A stretch of 19,776 nt of DNA from JALZAA01 sp035316025 (GCA_035316025.1 DATFXL010000092.1:1-19776); one strand, 5' to 3'; counted from the first letter of the stretch, positions 1 to 7,368 are shown. Notes: a model not told the origin generated them from the letters alone. Program-made: numbers and translations.

Positions 1-1
1 C

Positions 2-367
2 GGGATCACGTCGCCGGCGAGCACGATCCCGATCTTCACCCTGGGTGGAGCGGTCGCACGCATCCCTGAGAGCGAAACAGCGTTTCCCAACCGAGGCGCG
101 CTCCACGACATCAACATCGTCGCGGCGTGGTCACCCGACGACGCCGAGCCTGACAGGCACGTCGCGTGGGTGCGGAGCTTCTTTGCCGCCCTCGAGCCGT
201 ACAGCAAGGGCGTGTACGTCAACTTCACGAACGAGGATGGCAGGGATCGGGTGCGCACGGGCGCCTACGACGCAGAGCAGTGGGCTCGCCTCGTCGCCCT
301 CAAGTCGAAGTACGACCCGACCAACTTCTTCCGGATGAACGCCAACATCCCCCCGAACGGGGGATAG
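2..367 (+). CDS. FAD-binding oxidoreductase, berberine-bridge type, C-terminal part (5' end outside window)
   Basis: The reading frame is open from the window edge to a TAG at 365-367, so about 121 C-terminal residues are visible. The tail carries the hallmarks of the berberine-bridge (BBE) domain that closes FAD-linked oxidases of the PCMH/VAO superfamily: YVNFTNEDG, then a W-ARLVALKSKYDPTNFF stretch, then MNANIPP. The BBE domain forms part of the substrate pocket; the FAD-binding PCMH domain, including any flavin-linking His or Cys, lies upstream and cannot be examined. Family members oxidise sugars, alcohols or alkaloid-like compounds, usually passing electrons to O2; the substrate here is unknown. 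The gene converges on the acyl-CoA dehydrogenase with only 18 bp between them and no clear terminator. Confidence 0.88.
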   Translation, partial: GITSPASTIPIFTLGGAVARIPESETAFPNRGALHDINIVAAWSPDDAEPDRHVAWVRSFFAALEPYSKGVYVNFTNEDGRDRVRTGAYDAEQWARLVALKSKYDPTNFFRMNANIPPNGG

Positions 368-385
368 CGACCACGGCGAACGCCG

Positions 386-1531
386 TTACTCGTGGGGCAA
401 CCCCAGCAGGCGCTGGGCGATGATGTTCTTGTTCACCTGCGTGGTCCCGCCGGCGATCGTGTAGGAGCGCATGGACAGCCGGTGCCGGCCCCAGCGCCCG
501 GTGTTGGCGTCGGAGCCGAGCACGTCGCCGGCGACTTCACCGAGGTGCTGCTCGGCCTCGCTCCACGCGAGCTTGGCGATGCTCGACTCCGGGCCCATCT
601 CCCGTCCGTGCAACGCGCCCGAGATCGCCCGCTGAGACACGAGCTTCAGGAGCTCGCCCTCGAGGTAGACACGCGCCAGCTTCTGTCGCACGACGGGATC
701 CCGTGCCGCGTCGTTCTGCACGGCGGTTTCCAGCAGATCCCGGATCCGCCGGCGAACGCCGAGGTGCAGGTTGGCCACACTCCCTCGTTCGTGCGCCAGC
801 GTCGCCATCGCCACCCGCCACCCCTCGTTCAGCGGCCCGAGCAGCGCGTCACGGGGCACGCGCACGTCGGCGAAGAAGATCTCGCTGAACTCCCGCTCTC
901 CCGTGATGGTCACGAGCGGTCGGGTCTCGATGCCGGGGAGCCGCATGTCGACGAGCAGGCAGGAGATACCGCGGTGCTTTGGTGCGTCACGGTCGGTCCG
1001 CACCAGGAGCTCGCAGCGGTTGGCGAAGGCGCCCAGGGTGTTCCAAGTCTTCTGCCCGTTCACGACGAAGTCGTCGCCGTCGAGGACGGCGGTCGCCTTC
1101 AACGACGCGAGGTCCGAACCAGCGTCGGGCTCCGAGAATCCCTGGCACCAGATGTCGTCGCCGCGCAGCATGCGGGGGAGCAGGTTTCGTTTTTGCTCCT
1201 CGGTCCCGTGCTCCATGATCGCCGGCGCGATGTTCGACAGCCCGATGATGTTGACGGTGCCAGGCGCGCCGGCGCGGTGCATCTCCTCGGCGTACACGAC
1301 CTGCTCCATGAGGGACGCGCCCCGGCCCCCGTACTCCACGGGCCAGGCGATCGCCGCGTACCGGTCGTCGGCGAGCAGACGGTTCCACTCCCGCAGCAGC
1401 TCGATTCGCTCGGGGTCATCGCCGACGGGATGGCGGCCCAGCCCGCGGAGGTCGTCGGTAAGGTGCTCCTCGAGCCAGGTGCGGAACTGCTTGCGGAACG
1501 CCTCAGCCTCGGCTGGATACGTAAAGTCCAT
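386..1531 (-). CDS. Acyl-CoA dehydrogenase (FadE-like)
   Basis: A 381-residue flavoprotein of normal family length, predicted to oxidise an acyl-CoA to the 2-enoyl-CoA. Visible signatures are WCQGFSEPDAGSDL (residues about 129-141, FAD/substrate loop), NGQKTWNTLGAFA (158-170) and the C-terminal IAGGTTQVNKNIIAQRLLG. The medium-chain catalytic Glu (the YEGT motif) is Gly here (AGGT, 361-362), but a Glu-Arg pair occurs in helix G (LAHERG, E248), the position of the catalytic base in isovaleryl-CoA dehydrogenase. I chose the ATG at 1531 because MDFTYPAEAEAF is the usual N-terminus; a longer frame to 1582 would overlap the divergent gene. TACGAT lies 9 nt upstream and could be a -10 box for a nearly leaderless mRNA. 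No partner dehydrogenase or ETF gene is in the window. Confidence 0.93.
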   Translation of the reverse strand: MDFTYPAEAEAFRKQFRTWLEEHLTDDLRGLGRHPVGDDPERIELLREWNRLLADDRYAAIAWPVEYGGRGASLMEQVVYAEEMHRAGAPGTVNIIGLSNIAPAIMEHGTEEQKRNLLPRMLRGDDIWCQGFSEPDAGSDLASLKATAVLDGDDFVVNGQKTWNTLGAFANRCELLVRTDRDAPKHRGISCLLVDMRLPGIETRPLVTITGEREFSEIFFADVRVPRDALLGPLNEGWRVAMATLAHERGSVANLHLGVRRRIRDLLETAVQNDAARDPVVRQKLARVYLEGELLKLVSQRAISGALHGREMGPESSIAKLAWSEAEQHLGEVAGDVLGSDANTGRWGRHRLSMRSYTIAGGTTQVNKNIIAQRLLGLPHE

Positions 1532-1540
1532 GCGGCGGTC

Positions 1541-1546
1541 ATCGTA
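1541..1546 (-). promoter_or_regulatory. Possible -10 box of the acyl-CoA dehydrogenase gene
   Basis: On the minus strand the hexamer TACGAT fits TANNNT and ends 9 nt before the ATG at 1531, which would give a transcript with almost no leader. No convincing -35 element is seen at 17-18 nt spacing, so this is weaker than the TetR and Fur promoters in this window. Confidence 0.35.
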
Positions 1547-1560
1547 AACGGGGGGAAGCG

Positions 1561-2505
1561 ATGAGGCCGGACGAGCTGGCACGACAGGCGGTCGACGCGA
1601 TCTGCAACATCAGCGGCGAGCATCGCGGGAACCGTGCTGCCCACGCCAAGGGCACGCTCTGCGCAGCGAGCTTCGCGCCGGCACCAGAAGCGCGCAGCGT
1701 GACCCGAGCCGCGCACTTTCGCGACGGGCCCCTACGCGCTCATGTGCGGTTCTCCAACGGCAGTGGCGACCCCGCCGCGCCCGACTTCGAGCCCCGCGAG
1801 GGCCGCGGCATGGCGACGAAGTTCTATCTGCCCGACGGCTCGACCACCGACATCGTGGGGATCACGCTGCCGGCGTTCTTCGTGAACACGGTGGACGGCT
1901 TCTTCGACTTCTGCCGGGCCCGCACGCCCGATACCGAGACCGGCGAGCCTGACCCGGCCGCGATCGGCACGTTCCTCCAGCAGCACCCCGAGGCGCTGAC
2001 GGCGGGCGCTGCCGTCCTCGCGGCGACCCCGCCGGAGAGCTACCTGCGCTGCGCGTACAACTCGTTGCACGCGTACCGCTTCGTCGACGACGGTGGGAGC
2101 AGCCGGTACGGCCGGTACCGCTGGGAGCCCGAAGCCGGCGAGGCCAGCATCACCGTCGAGGAGGCGGAGGCCCGGGGTCCGGACTACCTCCAGGCCGACC
2201 TGGCCGCCCGCCTCGCCGCGGCGCCGGCCGCGTTCAGGCTCGCGGCGCAGATCGCGGAGGACGACGATCCCGTCGACGATCCGAGCGTCCCGCTCCCCGA
2301 CGACCGGCCGTGGGTCGGGCTGGGGCGAATCGAGATCACCGGTCTCGCCCATGACCGCGAGCAAGGCGACGACGTGCTCGTGTTCGATCCGACCCGCGTG
2401 ACCGACGGCATCGAGCTGTCGGACGACCCGATTCTGCGTTTCCGGACCTTCGCGTACGCGGAATCGGTGCTGAGACGCACCGGAGTCCGGCGCGAGGGCG
2501 TGTAG
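1561..2505 (+). CDS. Catalase-family haem peroxidase (SrpA-like small catalase)
   Basis: A 314-residue protein, shorter than true catalases (about 480 or more) and matching the catalase-related peroxidases that keep only the haem core. Key elements are present in order: distal His in AHAKGT (H28), VRFSNGSG with the distal Asn (N66), GMATKFYLPDG, FFVNTVDGFFDF and the proximal haem Tyr in RTFAYAESVLRR (Y299). It probably reduces organic peroxides or H2O2 using haem, in the cytoplasm since no signal peptide is visible. The ATG at 1561 has a purine-rich GGGGGGAAG ribosome site just upstream. It is divergent from the acyl-CoA dehydrogenase with 29 bp between starts. The binding-protein gene follows after 33 bp and may be co-transcribed. 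Whether it acts as catalase, peroxidase or peroxygenase cannot be decided from sequence. Confidence 0.9.
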   Translation: MRPDELARQAVDAICNISGEHRGNRAAHAKGTLCAASFAPAPEARSVTRAAHFRDGPLRAHVRFSNGSGDPAAPDFEPREGRGMATKFYLPDGSTTDIVGITLPAFFVNTVDGFFDFCRARTPDTETGEPDPAAIGTFLQQHPEALTAGAAVLAATPPESYLRCAYNSLHAYRFVDDGGSSRYGRYRWEPEAGEASITVEEAEARGPDYLQADLAARLAAAPAAFRLAAQIAEDDDPVDDPSVPLPDDRPWVGLGRIEITGLAHDREQGDDVLVFDPTRVTDGIELSDDPILRFRTFAYAESVLRRTGVRREGV

Positions 2506-2538
2506 ATTCCAACCCACGCGAGACGGGGCAGTTGCAGA

Positions 2539-3822
2539 GTGAGACAGCGCACGCGTCGATGGTGGCCGGCGACGGTCGCAGGGTTGGTCGTTGCGGCGTC
2601 GCTCGTGGCCGTTGCGCCGCCCTCGGGCGCCGGCGGAACGAGCCGTGAGATCCACGTCGGGGCGCTCCTGTCTCTGACCGGCGACGGCGCGACACTCGGC
2701 ACGACGAGCAAGGCCGCGCTCGAGATCGCGGCGAAGCGCTGGAACGCCTCGCCCGAGGGGCAGCACGTGAAGGTGTTCCTCGACGTGGAGAACACGAACC
2801 AGGAGCCTGACCAGGCGCAGGCGGCGTTGACGCGTCTGGCCGACAAGGATGTGCCGATCGTGATCGGCCCCCAGACGAGCTCCGAGGTGGCAGCCGTCTC
2901 GGACATCGCAGCGACGCGAGGTGTGATCGTCGTCTCACAGGGGAGCACGGCGTCGTCCCTCGCCTTGGACGACAACGTCTTGCGTTTCGTGCCGACCGAT
3001 CGGGTGGAAGGCCGCGCGAGCGTCGACCTCATGAAGAAGAACGGGGCGACCACCGTCGTCCCCATCTGGCGGAACGACCGCGGCAACACCGGGCTGGCGG
3101 ATTCCGTGCGCGCCGCGGCCACCGCCTCCGGCATGACGGTCGCACCCGGCGTGATGTACGAGACGGACACGACCGACTTCGGCCCCACGCTCGGCGACCT
3201 GAGCGCGCAGGTCCAGGCTGCCGTGGCGTCCGGCGGCGCGGACAAGGTCGCCGTGTACCTGCCCGGCTTCGAGGAGGTCGCCCAGCTCCTAGCCGCGGCG
3301 CGCACGGTGCCGGGTCTCGACGGCGTGCGCTGGTACGGCGCCGACGGCTCCGCGCAGACCAAGCCACTTCTCGACAGCGGATCGGCGGCCTTCGCGACCG
3401 GGGCGCAGGTGAAGGGGTACCCGAGCCCCCTCGTCGCCCTCCCCGCAGATCGCGTCAAGCGCGACGCCAAGCTCATGGCCGAGATCTCGAAGCGGGCCAA
3501 GAACCGGGCGGACGCGTTCACGCTGGCGGCGTACGACGCCTTCAACGTGGCCGTCCGGACGCTGGCGAACACCGACCCCGACACCGCAAGTGACATTGCG
3601 ACACTGCGGGGCGCGTTCATCACCAGGGCGAATGGCACCAACGGAGTGACGGGCAAGATCGAGCTCGACGACGCCGGTGACCGGGTGTCGACTCCGTACG
3701 CGTTCTGGTCGATCTGCGCCGGCCAGCGCAGCGCCCGATGGGTCGACACCGGCCGGTGGACGCCGGCCGCCGACCCCACCGGCCCGGGCAAGGTCGCCGC
3801 CACGGGCTGCCGTAAGTCGTAG
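2539..3822 (+). CDS. ABC-type branched-chain amino acid (LivJ-like) substrate-binding protein
   Basis: A 427-residue secreted binding protein of the periplasmic-binding type 1 (Peripla_BP_6) family. A Sec signal is visible: basic start MRQRTRRWW, hydrophobic core about residues 11-27, then a small-residue region PPSGAGG as likely cleavage zone. There is no lipobox cysteine, unusual for an actinobacterial binding protein. The mature start IHVGALLSLTGDGATLG and the middle PIVIGPQTSSEVAAVSDIA are typical of the family, which binds branched-chain amino acids, amides, urea or aromatic acids. No permease or ATPase genes are nearby, so it is an orphan component here. The GTG at 2539 is chosen because it directly precedes the basic signal region; TAGATT at 2503-2508 could be a -10 box. 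It converges on the oxidoreductase beta subunit with 19 bp between stops. Confidence 0.92.
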   Translation: MRQRTRRWWPATVAGLVVAASLVAVAPPSGAGGTSREIHVGALLSLTGDGATLGTTSKAALEIAAKRWNASPEGQHVKVFLDVENTNQEPDQAQAALTRLADKDVPIVIGPQTSSEVAAVSDIAATRGVIVVSQGSTASSLALDDNVLRFVPTDRVEGRASVDLMKKNGATTVVPIWRNDRGNTGLADSVRAAATASGMTVAPGVMYETDTTDFGPTLGDLSAQVQAAVASGGADKVAVYLPGFEEVAQLLAAARTVPGLDGVRWYGADGSAQTKPLLDSGSAAFATGAQVKGYPSPLVALPADRVKRDAKLMAEISKRAKNRADAFTLAAYDAFNVAVRTLANTDPDTASDIATLRGAFITRANGTNGVTGKIELDDAGDRVSTPYAFWSICAGQRSARWVDTGRWTPAADPTGPGKVAATGCRKS

Positions 3823-3841
3823 CCGACCTGCGGCGCCGCCG

Positions 3842-4726
3842 TCAGCGGTCGAGGCCGCCCCGTTCGAGTGCGCCCTCGACCTCTCGCTGGCGGGCCACGT
3901 TCTCGTGGTGGAGCTCCTCGGTCGTCTTCACGGCGCCGTCGACCTTGAGCTCGCCCATGATGTGGACCTCGCCGAGGGTCTCGTGCATGTAGTCAGGGCC
4001 GTCGCCTGTCGGGATGAACCACCCGGTCGGGCACATCGTGAGCACCTCGACCAACGAGAAGCCTTCGTTGCCGAGCTGTGACTCGAACGCACGACGGAAC
4101 ATCCTCTTCGTCCGGGCCACGGCCCCGGCGTTGTGCACGGAGCCGCGCGCCACGTACGCAGCGCCCTGGAGGCGCGCGATCAGGTCGCCGATCAAGATCG
4201 GGTAGCCGTGGTATTCGGCATCGCGGCCGTCGAGCGAGTTCTTCGTGCGCTGGCCGAGGACGCTGGTCGCGGTCATGTGGCCGCCCGTCTCGCCGAACAC
4301 GCCGTTGTTCAGCAGGATGCACGTGACCTTCTCGCCGCGGGCCGCCGTGTGCAGCACCTCCTGCAGACCTTCGTTCACCATGTCGCCGTCACCCTGGAGG
4401 GTGAAGACGACCGCGTCGGGGCGCATGCGCTTGATGCCAGTGGCAACGGACGGCGCCCGCCCGTGCAGCGCCTGCACGAGGTCCACGTCGACGGTGCCCG
4501 TGAACGCGGTGTAGCAACCGATCCCGGCGACCATGATCGACCGTCGCGTGACCTCGAGCTCCTGGAGCGCCTCGAGGTAGACCCGCAGTGCGAGTGGCTC
4601 GCCGCAGCCGGGGCACATGTGGTGCTCCTGGCTCAGGAGCAGGTCTGGTTTGAGGTCGGCGACCTTCCTCGCATGGTCGGGCGCGGCGCTCGTGTCGAGC
4701 ACCGGTCCGGTCGGTTCGGTCGTCAT
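3842..4726 (-). CDS. 2-oxoacid:ferredoxin oxidoreductase, beta subunit (TPP-binding, VOR/KOR type)
   Basis: A 294-residue thiamine-diphosphate-binding subunit. HMCPGCGEP (CPGCG 38-42) and GIGCYT (C71) give cysteines expected to bind the [4Fe-4S] cluster near TPP. The TPP/Mg motif is QGDGDMVNEG (111-120) followed by LLNNGVFGETGG with the Asn pair at 140-141. With the alpha, delta and gamma subunits it would decarboxylate a 2-oxoacid to acyl-CoA and reduce ferredoxin. The ATG at 4726 is chosen because GGGAGGG lies just upstream and it starts 14 nt after the alpha stop; a frame extending to 4948 would run through the alpha gene. It is the last gene of the operon. The branched-chain (VOR) assignment rests mainly on the alpha subunit; the substrate is not proven. 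Confidence 0.93.
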   Translation of the reverse strand: MTTEPTGPVLDTSAAPDHARKVADLKPDLLLSQEHHMCPGCGEPLALRVYLEALQELEVTRRSIMVAGIGCYTAFTGTVDVDLVQALHGRAPSVATGIKRMRPDAVVFTLQGDGDMVNEGLQEVLHTAARGEKVTCILLNNGVFGETGGHMTATSVLGQRTKNSLDGRDAEYHGYPILIGDLIARLQGAAYVARGSVHNAGAVARTKRMFRRAFESQLGNEGFSLVEVLTMCPTGWFIPTGDGPDYMHETLGEVHIMGELKVDGAVKTTEELHHENVARQREVEGALERGGLDR

Positions 4727-4740
4727 CGCAGGCCCTCCCG

Positions 4741-5871
4741 TCACCCTCGCTCGTTCACGGGCAGCGGCGGCAGCTCGACGCCGGCGCCGCCCCGATGGAC
4801 CGCCAGCACACGGTCCCGGATGATCTCGGCGTCGAGCAGCGGGCCGACGCCGAAGCCCGAGCCGTCCGTCGAAATGCCCCCGATCCCGACGATCGGCGCC
4901 CGACCGAGCACGGCCAGGCGCACGTCGTCGATCATCTGACCGGCGCACAGCTCGAACACGGCGACCGTGCCCGCTCTCGCCGTGGCGTCGGCGACCGCGC
5001 CGTACGGGTACGGCCAGAGGGTGATCGGCCGCACGAAGCCGACGTTCTCGCCGTCGGCGCGGAGTTGGTTGACGACGTACCGGACGAACTTGGCCGGCGT
5101 ACCGAACGCGACCACAACGGTCTCGGCGTCGTCACAGAACGCGGTCTCGACGCGTTGCTCCTCGCGCTCGATGTCGGCGAGCTTGGCGGTGACCGTGCGC
5201 AAATGGCGCTCGATGCCGGGTGCCTCGTGGCCTTGCTTGCCGAGCCCGAGCGGGGTGACGAGACGCGAGTCGCCGCTCCCGCCACGTGATCCGTCGACCG
5301 CCCAGTCCTTCGCCGGCAGCGCCGGGAACGCCAGCGGCTCCACCGACACCGCCTCGTACGTGTGCGCGAGCAGGTAATCCCCGTACACGAGCACGGGGTT
5401 CCGCCACGTGTCGGCGAGGTGGAACGCGAGCTGGGTCAGCTCGACGGCCTCGGAGATGTCGAGCGGCGCGAGCACGATGTGGCGGTAGTCGCCGTGCCCG
5501 CCGCCTCGCGTCGCCTGAAAGTAATCCTGCTGGCCGCGCGCCATGTTGAACACGACGAGCGGCAGCTCGGCCAGCGTGATCTCGCTGAACGACTCCTGCA
5601 TGAGCGAAAGCCCCTGGCCCGTGGAGCCGGTGGCGGCACGGGCGCCGGCCGCCAGTGCGCCCCAGGCCATGCCGACGGCCTCGAGCTCGCTCTCGGCGTT
5701 GATGCAGACGCCGCCGGTGTCAGGCAGCTTCTGCGCCAGGTGCTCGAGGAGCTCGGTGAACGGGGTCATCGGGTAGCCGGCGAAGAAGCGGCAACCGGCT
5801 GCAATCGCAGCCTCCGCGATTGCCTCGGAGCCCTCCATGAGGCGGCGCCCGGCAGGGGCGACAGCCGTCAC
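4741..5871 (-). CDS. 2-oxoacid:ferredoxin oxidoreductase, alpha subunit (VorB/KorA-like)
   Basis: A 376-residue pyrimidine-domain plus transketolase-C subunit. Signatures: GYPMTPFTELLEHLA (residues about 32-46), INAESELEAVGMAWGA with the catalytic Glu (57-72), TGSTGQGLSLMQE (81-93), DYFQATRGGGHGDYR (116-130) and VLVYGDYLLAHTYE. The last two resemble annotated VOR (3-methyl-2-oxobutanoate:ferredoxin oxidoreductase) alpha chains. The GPxTG-type loop usually found between the Arg-Gly and the QxDYFQAT segment seems to be missing: the protein reads ARGQQDYFQAT. The GTG at 5871 overlaps the ferredoxin stop by 4 nt (GTGA) and has AGGGAA upstream; an in-frame ATG 11 codons in is an alternative. Longer frames would duplicate the ferredoxin gene. 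Confidence 0.92.
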   Translation of the reverse strand: MTAVAPAGRRLMEGSEAIAEAAIAAGCRFFAGYPMTPFTELLEHLAQKLPDTGGVCINAESELEAVGMAWGALAAGARAATGSTGQGLSLMQESFSEITLAELPLVVFNMARGQQDYFQATRGGGHGDYRHIVLAPLDISEAVELTQLAFHLADTWRNPVLVYGDYLLAHTYEAVSVEPLAFPALPAKDWAVDGSRGGSGDSRLVTPLGLGKQGHEAPGIERHLRTVTAKLADIEREEQRVETAFCDDAETVVVAFGTPAKFVRYVVNQLRADGENVGFVRPITLWPYPYGAVADATARAGTVAVFELCAGQMIDDVRLAVLGRAPIVGIGGISTDGSGFGVGPLLDAEIIRDRVLAVHRGGAGVELPPLPVNERG

Positions 5872-6143
5872 GGCTTCCCTTCGGGCCGGGCGGCATCGTC
5901 GACGATCTCGGTGAGGACGGGCTCGTCGAAGCGGAAGACCTCGAAGCAGAAGTCGGGGCACACCATCAGGCACGCTGCGCATCCGGTGCAGCCGGGATGG
6001 AGCTCCGGGTAGCGATAGCCCAGGTGGTTCACGTCGGGGCTCATCGAGAGCACCCGCGGCGGGCATGCAGTGATGCAGAGCTCGCAGCCCTTGCACGTGT
6101 CGACGTCGATCGTGACGGTGCCCCGACTCTTGACCATGGTCAT
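5868..6143 (-). CDS. 2-oxoacid:ferredoxin oxidoreductase, delta subunit (2[4Fe-4S] ferredoxin)
   Basis: A 91-residue ferredoxin-like subunit with two complete CxxCxxCxxxCP motifs, CKGCELCITACP and CTGCAACLMVCP. It should carry two [4Fe-4S] clusters that move electrons from the TPP site to external ferredoxin. The length matches the separate delta subunits of four-subunit POR/VOR/KOR enzymes. It starts at 6143 in an ATGA overlap with the gamma stop and ends in a GTGA overlap with alpha, so translation of the three is probably coupled. A second in-frame ATG lies two codons downstream. The C-terminal tail (about 20 residues, acidic, ending RPEGKP) is not part of the cluster domain. Confidence 0.94.
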   Translation of the reverse strand: MTMVKSRGTVTIDVDTCKGCELCITACPPRVLSMSPDVNHLGYRYPELHPGCTGCAACLMVCPDFCFEVFRFDEPVLTEIVDDAARPEGKP

Positions 6144-6721
6144 GTCCGCGCCGGCTCCTGTTCCCAGGCCGGGTAGGCCAGATGGTCGACGGCGTCGAAG
6201 CCGGCCCGGATCGCCTCGTCGTTGGCGGCGATGTGCTGACGGCGGTACGGGGGGATCGACCGGCGCATCGCCTCGACGGTGGCGTCGAGGCCGATGAGCC
6301 CAGTGATGCCGACGTACGCGCCGGTCATCACCATCGACCCCACGAGCTCGTTTCCGAGGTCGATCGCGATCTCGGTGGCGGGAACACGGAAAACCCGGTA
6401 ACGGCTGTCGTCGAGCGACTGCTCGAAGGTCGCCGTGTTGACGAGCACGAGACCCCCGGCGCGCACCTTGGGCGCGACAGGCGCCCAGAACTTCTCGTGC
6501 ATCGCGACGGCCGACCAGGTATGGGAGACCAGGGGAGGCGCCTGGAGCGGCGCGTCGCCGACGACGACGGTCCCGTCGGTGTTCATGCCGCGCATCGCTC
6601 CGCCGTAGACACCGAACAGCATTACGTGGCGACCTTCGAGCGTCGCGCCGCGTGCGATCACTTGCGCCGCGAGCTGGACGCCCTGGCCGCCCATGCCGGT
6701 GATGAGGAGCTCACGTTCCAC
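6140..6721 (-). CDS. 2-oxoacid:ferredoxin oxidoreductase, gamma subunit
   Basis: A 193-residue subunit of the POR/KOR gamma family. The N-terminal ITGMGGQGVQLAAQVIARGA (residues 7-26) is the conserved glycine-rich motif, followed by GVYGGAMRGMNTDGTVVVG, the typical 'YG..MRGG' equivalent. Gamma subunits contribute to CoA binding and bridge the alpha and beta subunits. The GTG at 6721 is chosen because the homologous region begins at once and a G-rich tract (GGGGGGG) lies upstream; it overlaps the 3' end of the TetR gene by 11 nt. The longer frame to 6796 lies inside the TetR gene and looks non-homologous. The gene order gamma-delta-alpha-beta is classical for four-subunit archaeal and bacterial VOR/POR enzymes. 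Confidence 0.92.
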   Translation of the reverse strand: MERELLITGMGGQGVQLAAQVIARGATLEGRHVMLFGVYGGAMRGMNTDGTVVVGDAPLQAPPLVSHTWSAVAMHEKFWAPVAPKVRAGGLVLVNTATFEQSLDDSRYRVFRVPATEIAIDLGNELVGSMVMTGAYVGITGLIGLDATVEAMRRSIPPYRRQHIAANDEAIRAGFDAVDHLAYPAWEQEPART

Positions 6722-7361
6722 GCAGCCCCCCCAACACGAACTGCTCGAGATGCTCGACGTCGTCCTTTGTCGGACGGCGGCGGGAGACGAGCGCATCGTT
6801 CATGCACCCGATTGCGAGGTTGTAGATCGCGTCGGCGTCGCGTTGCGGATCCCCGCCGGCGTTGGCCACCGCGTCGCGCAGCGGGGCCACGAGGAGCTCG
6901 CGGGAGCGCGCCACTTCGTCGGGGAAGCGGTCAGCGAGGCGGGCGTTGTTGATCGCGAACGGTCGGGTGTTGTCGGCGGCGGCCGGATTGCGCGCCTGCT
7001 CCATCACCCCGCCGACCCAAGCCCTCACGCGTTCCGGACCGGGCCCGACGTTCGCCATCCGGCGCTCGAGATAGGTGAGGAGCTGGTGCTGACCATCGTC
7101 GAGGATGGCGACGAGCAGCTCGTCCTTGCCGCGGAAGTGGCGGTAGAACGCCTGGTTCGACAGGCGGGCTTCGCGCACGATGTCGGAGACCCGCGGGTCG
7201 AGCGTGCCCGTCCTTCGCATGACGGTGTATCCGGCGTCGACAAGTCGGCGGACCTCGTCCGCGTAGGCCTCGGTGCGCCCGGCCAGCGTCCGTGACGCCA
7301 CCCGCTCGGCCACCGGCGTGGCGCCGTCGGGTTCCGCCTGGGCGGGAACGGCGTTCTGCAT
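6711..7361 (-). CDS. TetR/AcrR-family transcriptional regulator
   Basis: A 216-residue repressor-type protein. The N-terminal helix-turn-helix is clear at about residues 35-82, ending in VSDIVREARLSNQAFYRHFR and GKDELLVAI, which is the TetR recognition-helix signature. The C-terminal ligand domain is not diagnostic. It is the first gene of the operon with the four oxidoreductase subunits, so it probably controls itself and them, and perhaps the divergent CoA ligase; the likely ligand is an acyl-CoA or free acid of the pathway, by analogy with other catabolic TetR proteins (inference). The ATG at 7361 is chosen because it sits 7 nt after a TAAGGT -10 box; AAGG in the same stretch could also serve as a ribosome site. 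A longer frame to 7409 would include the promoter. Confidence 0.92.
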   Translation of the reverse strand: MQNAVPAQAEPDGATPVAERVASRTLAGRTEAYADEVRRLVDAGYTVMRRTGTLDPRVSDIVREARLSNQAFYRHFRGKDELLVAILDDGQHQLLTYLERRMANVGPGPERVRAWVGGVMEQARNPAAADNTRPFAINNARLADRFPDEVARSRELLVAPLRDAVANAGGDPQRDADAIYNLAIGCMNDALVSRRRPTKDDVEHLEQFVLGGLRGT

Positions 7362-7368
7362 CAGCGGA

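Noticed and set aside
2498..2526. Weak stem GCGTG/CACGC between the catalase-like and binding-protein genes
   Set aside because: Five base pairs with a 12-nt loop is too weak to call a terminator or attenuator.
2184..3803. A 539-codon minus-strand frame opposite the catalase-like and binding-protein genes
   Set aside because: Ser/Arg-rich with no domain; both plus-strand genes are well supported.
3830..3839. Palindrome GCGGCGCCGC between the binding protein and the beta subunit
   Set aside because: It has no loop and no T-run and such palindromes are common in this base composition; not called a terminator.
4727..4948. N-terminal extension of the oxidoreductase beta subunit
   Set aside because: It would run through the alpha gene in another frame, is Arg-rich, and a good ribosome site precedes the ATG at 4726.
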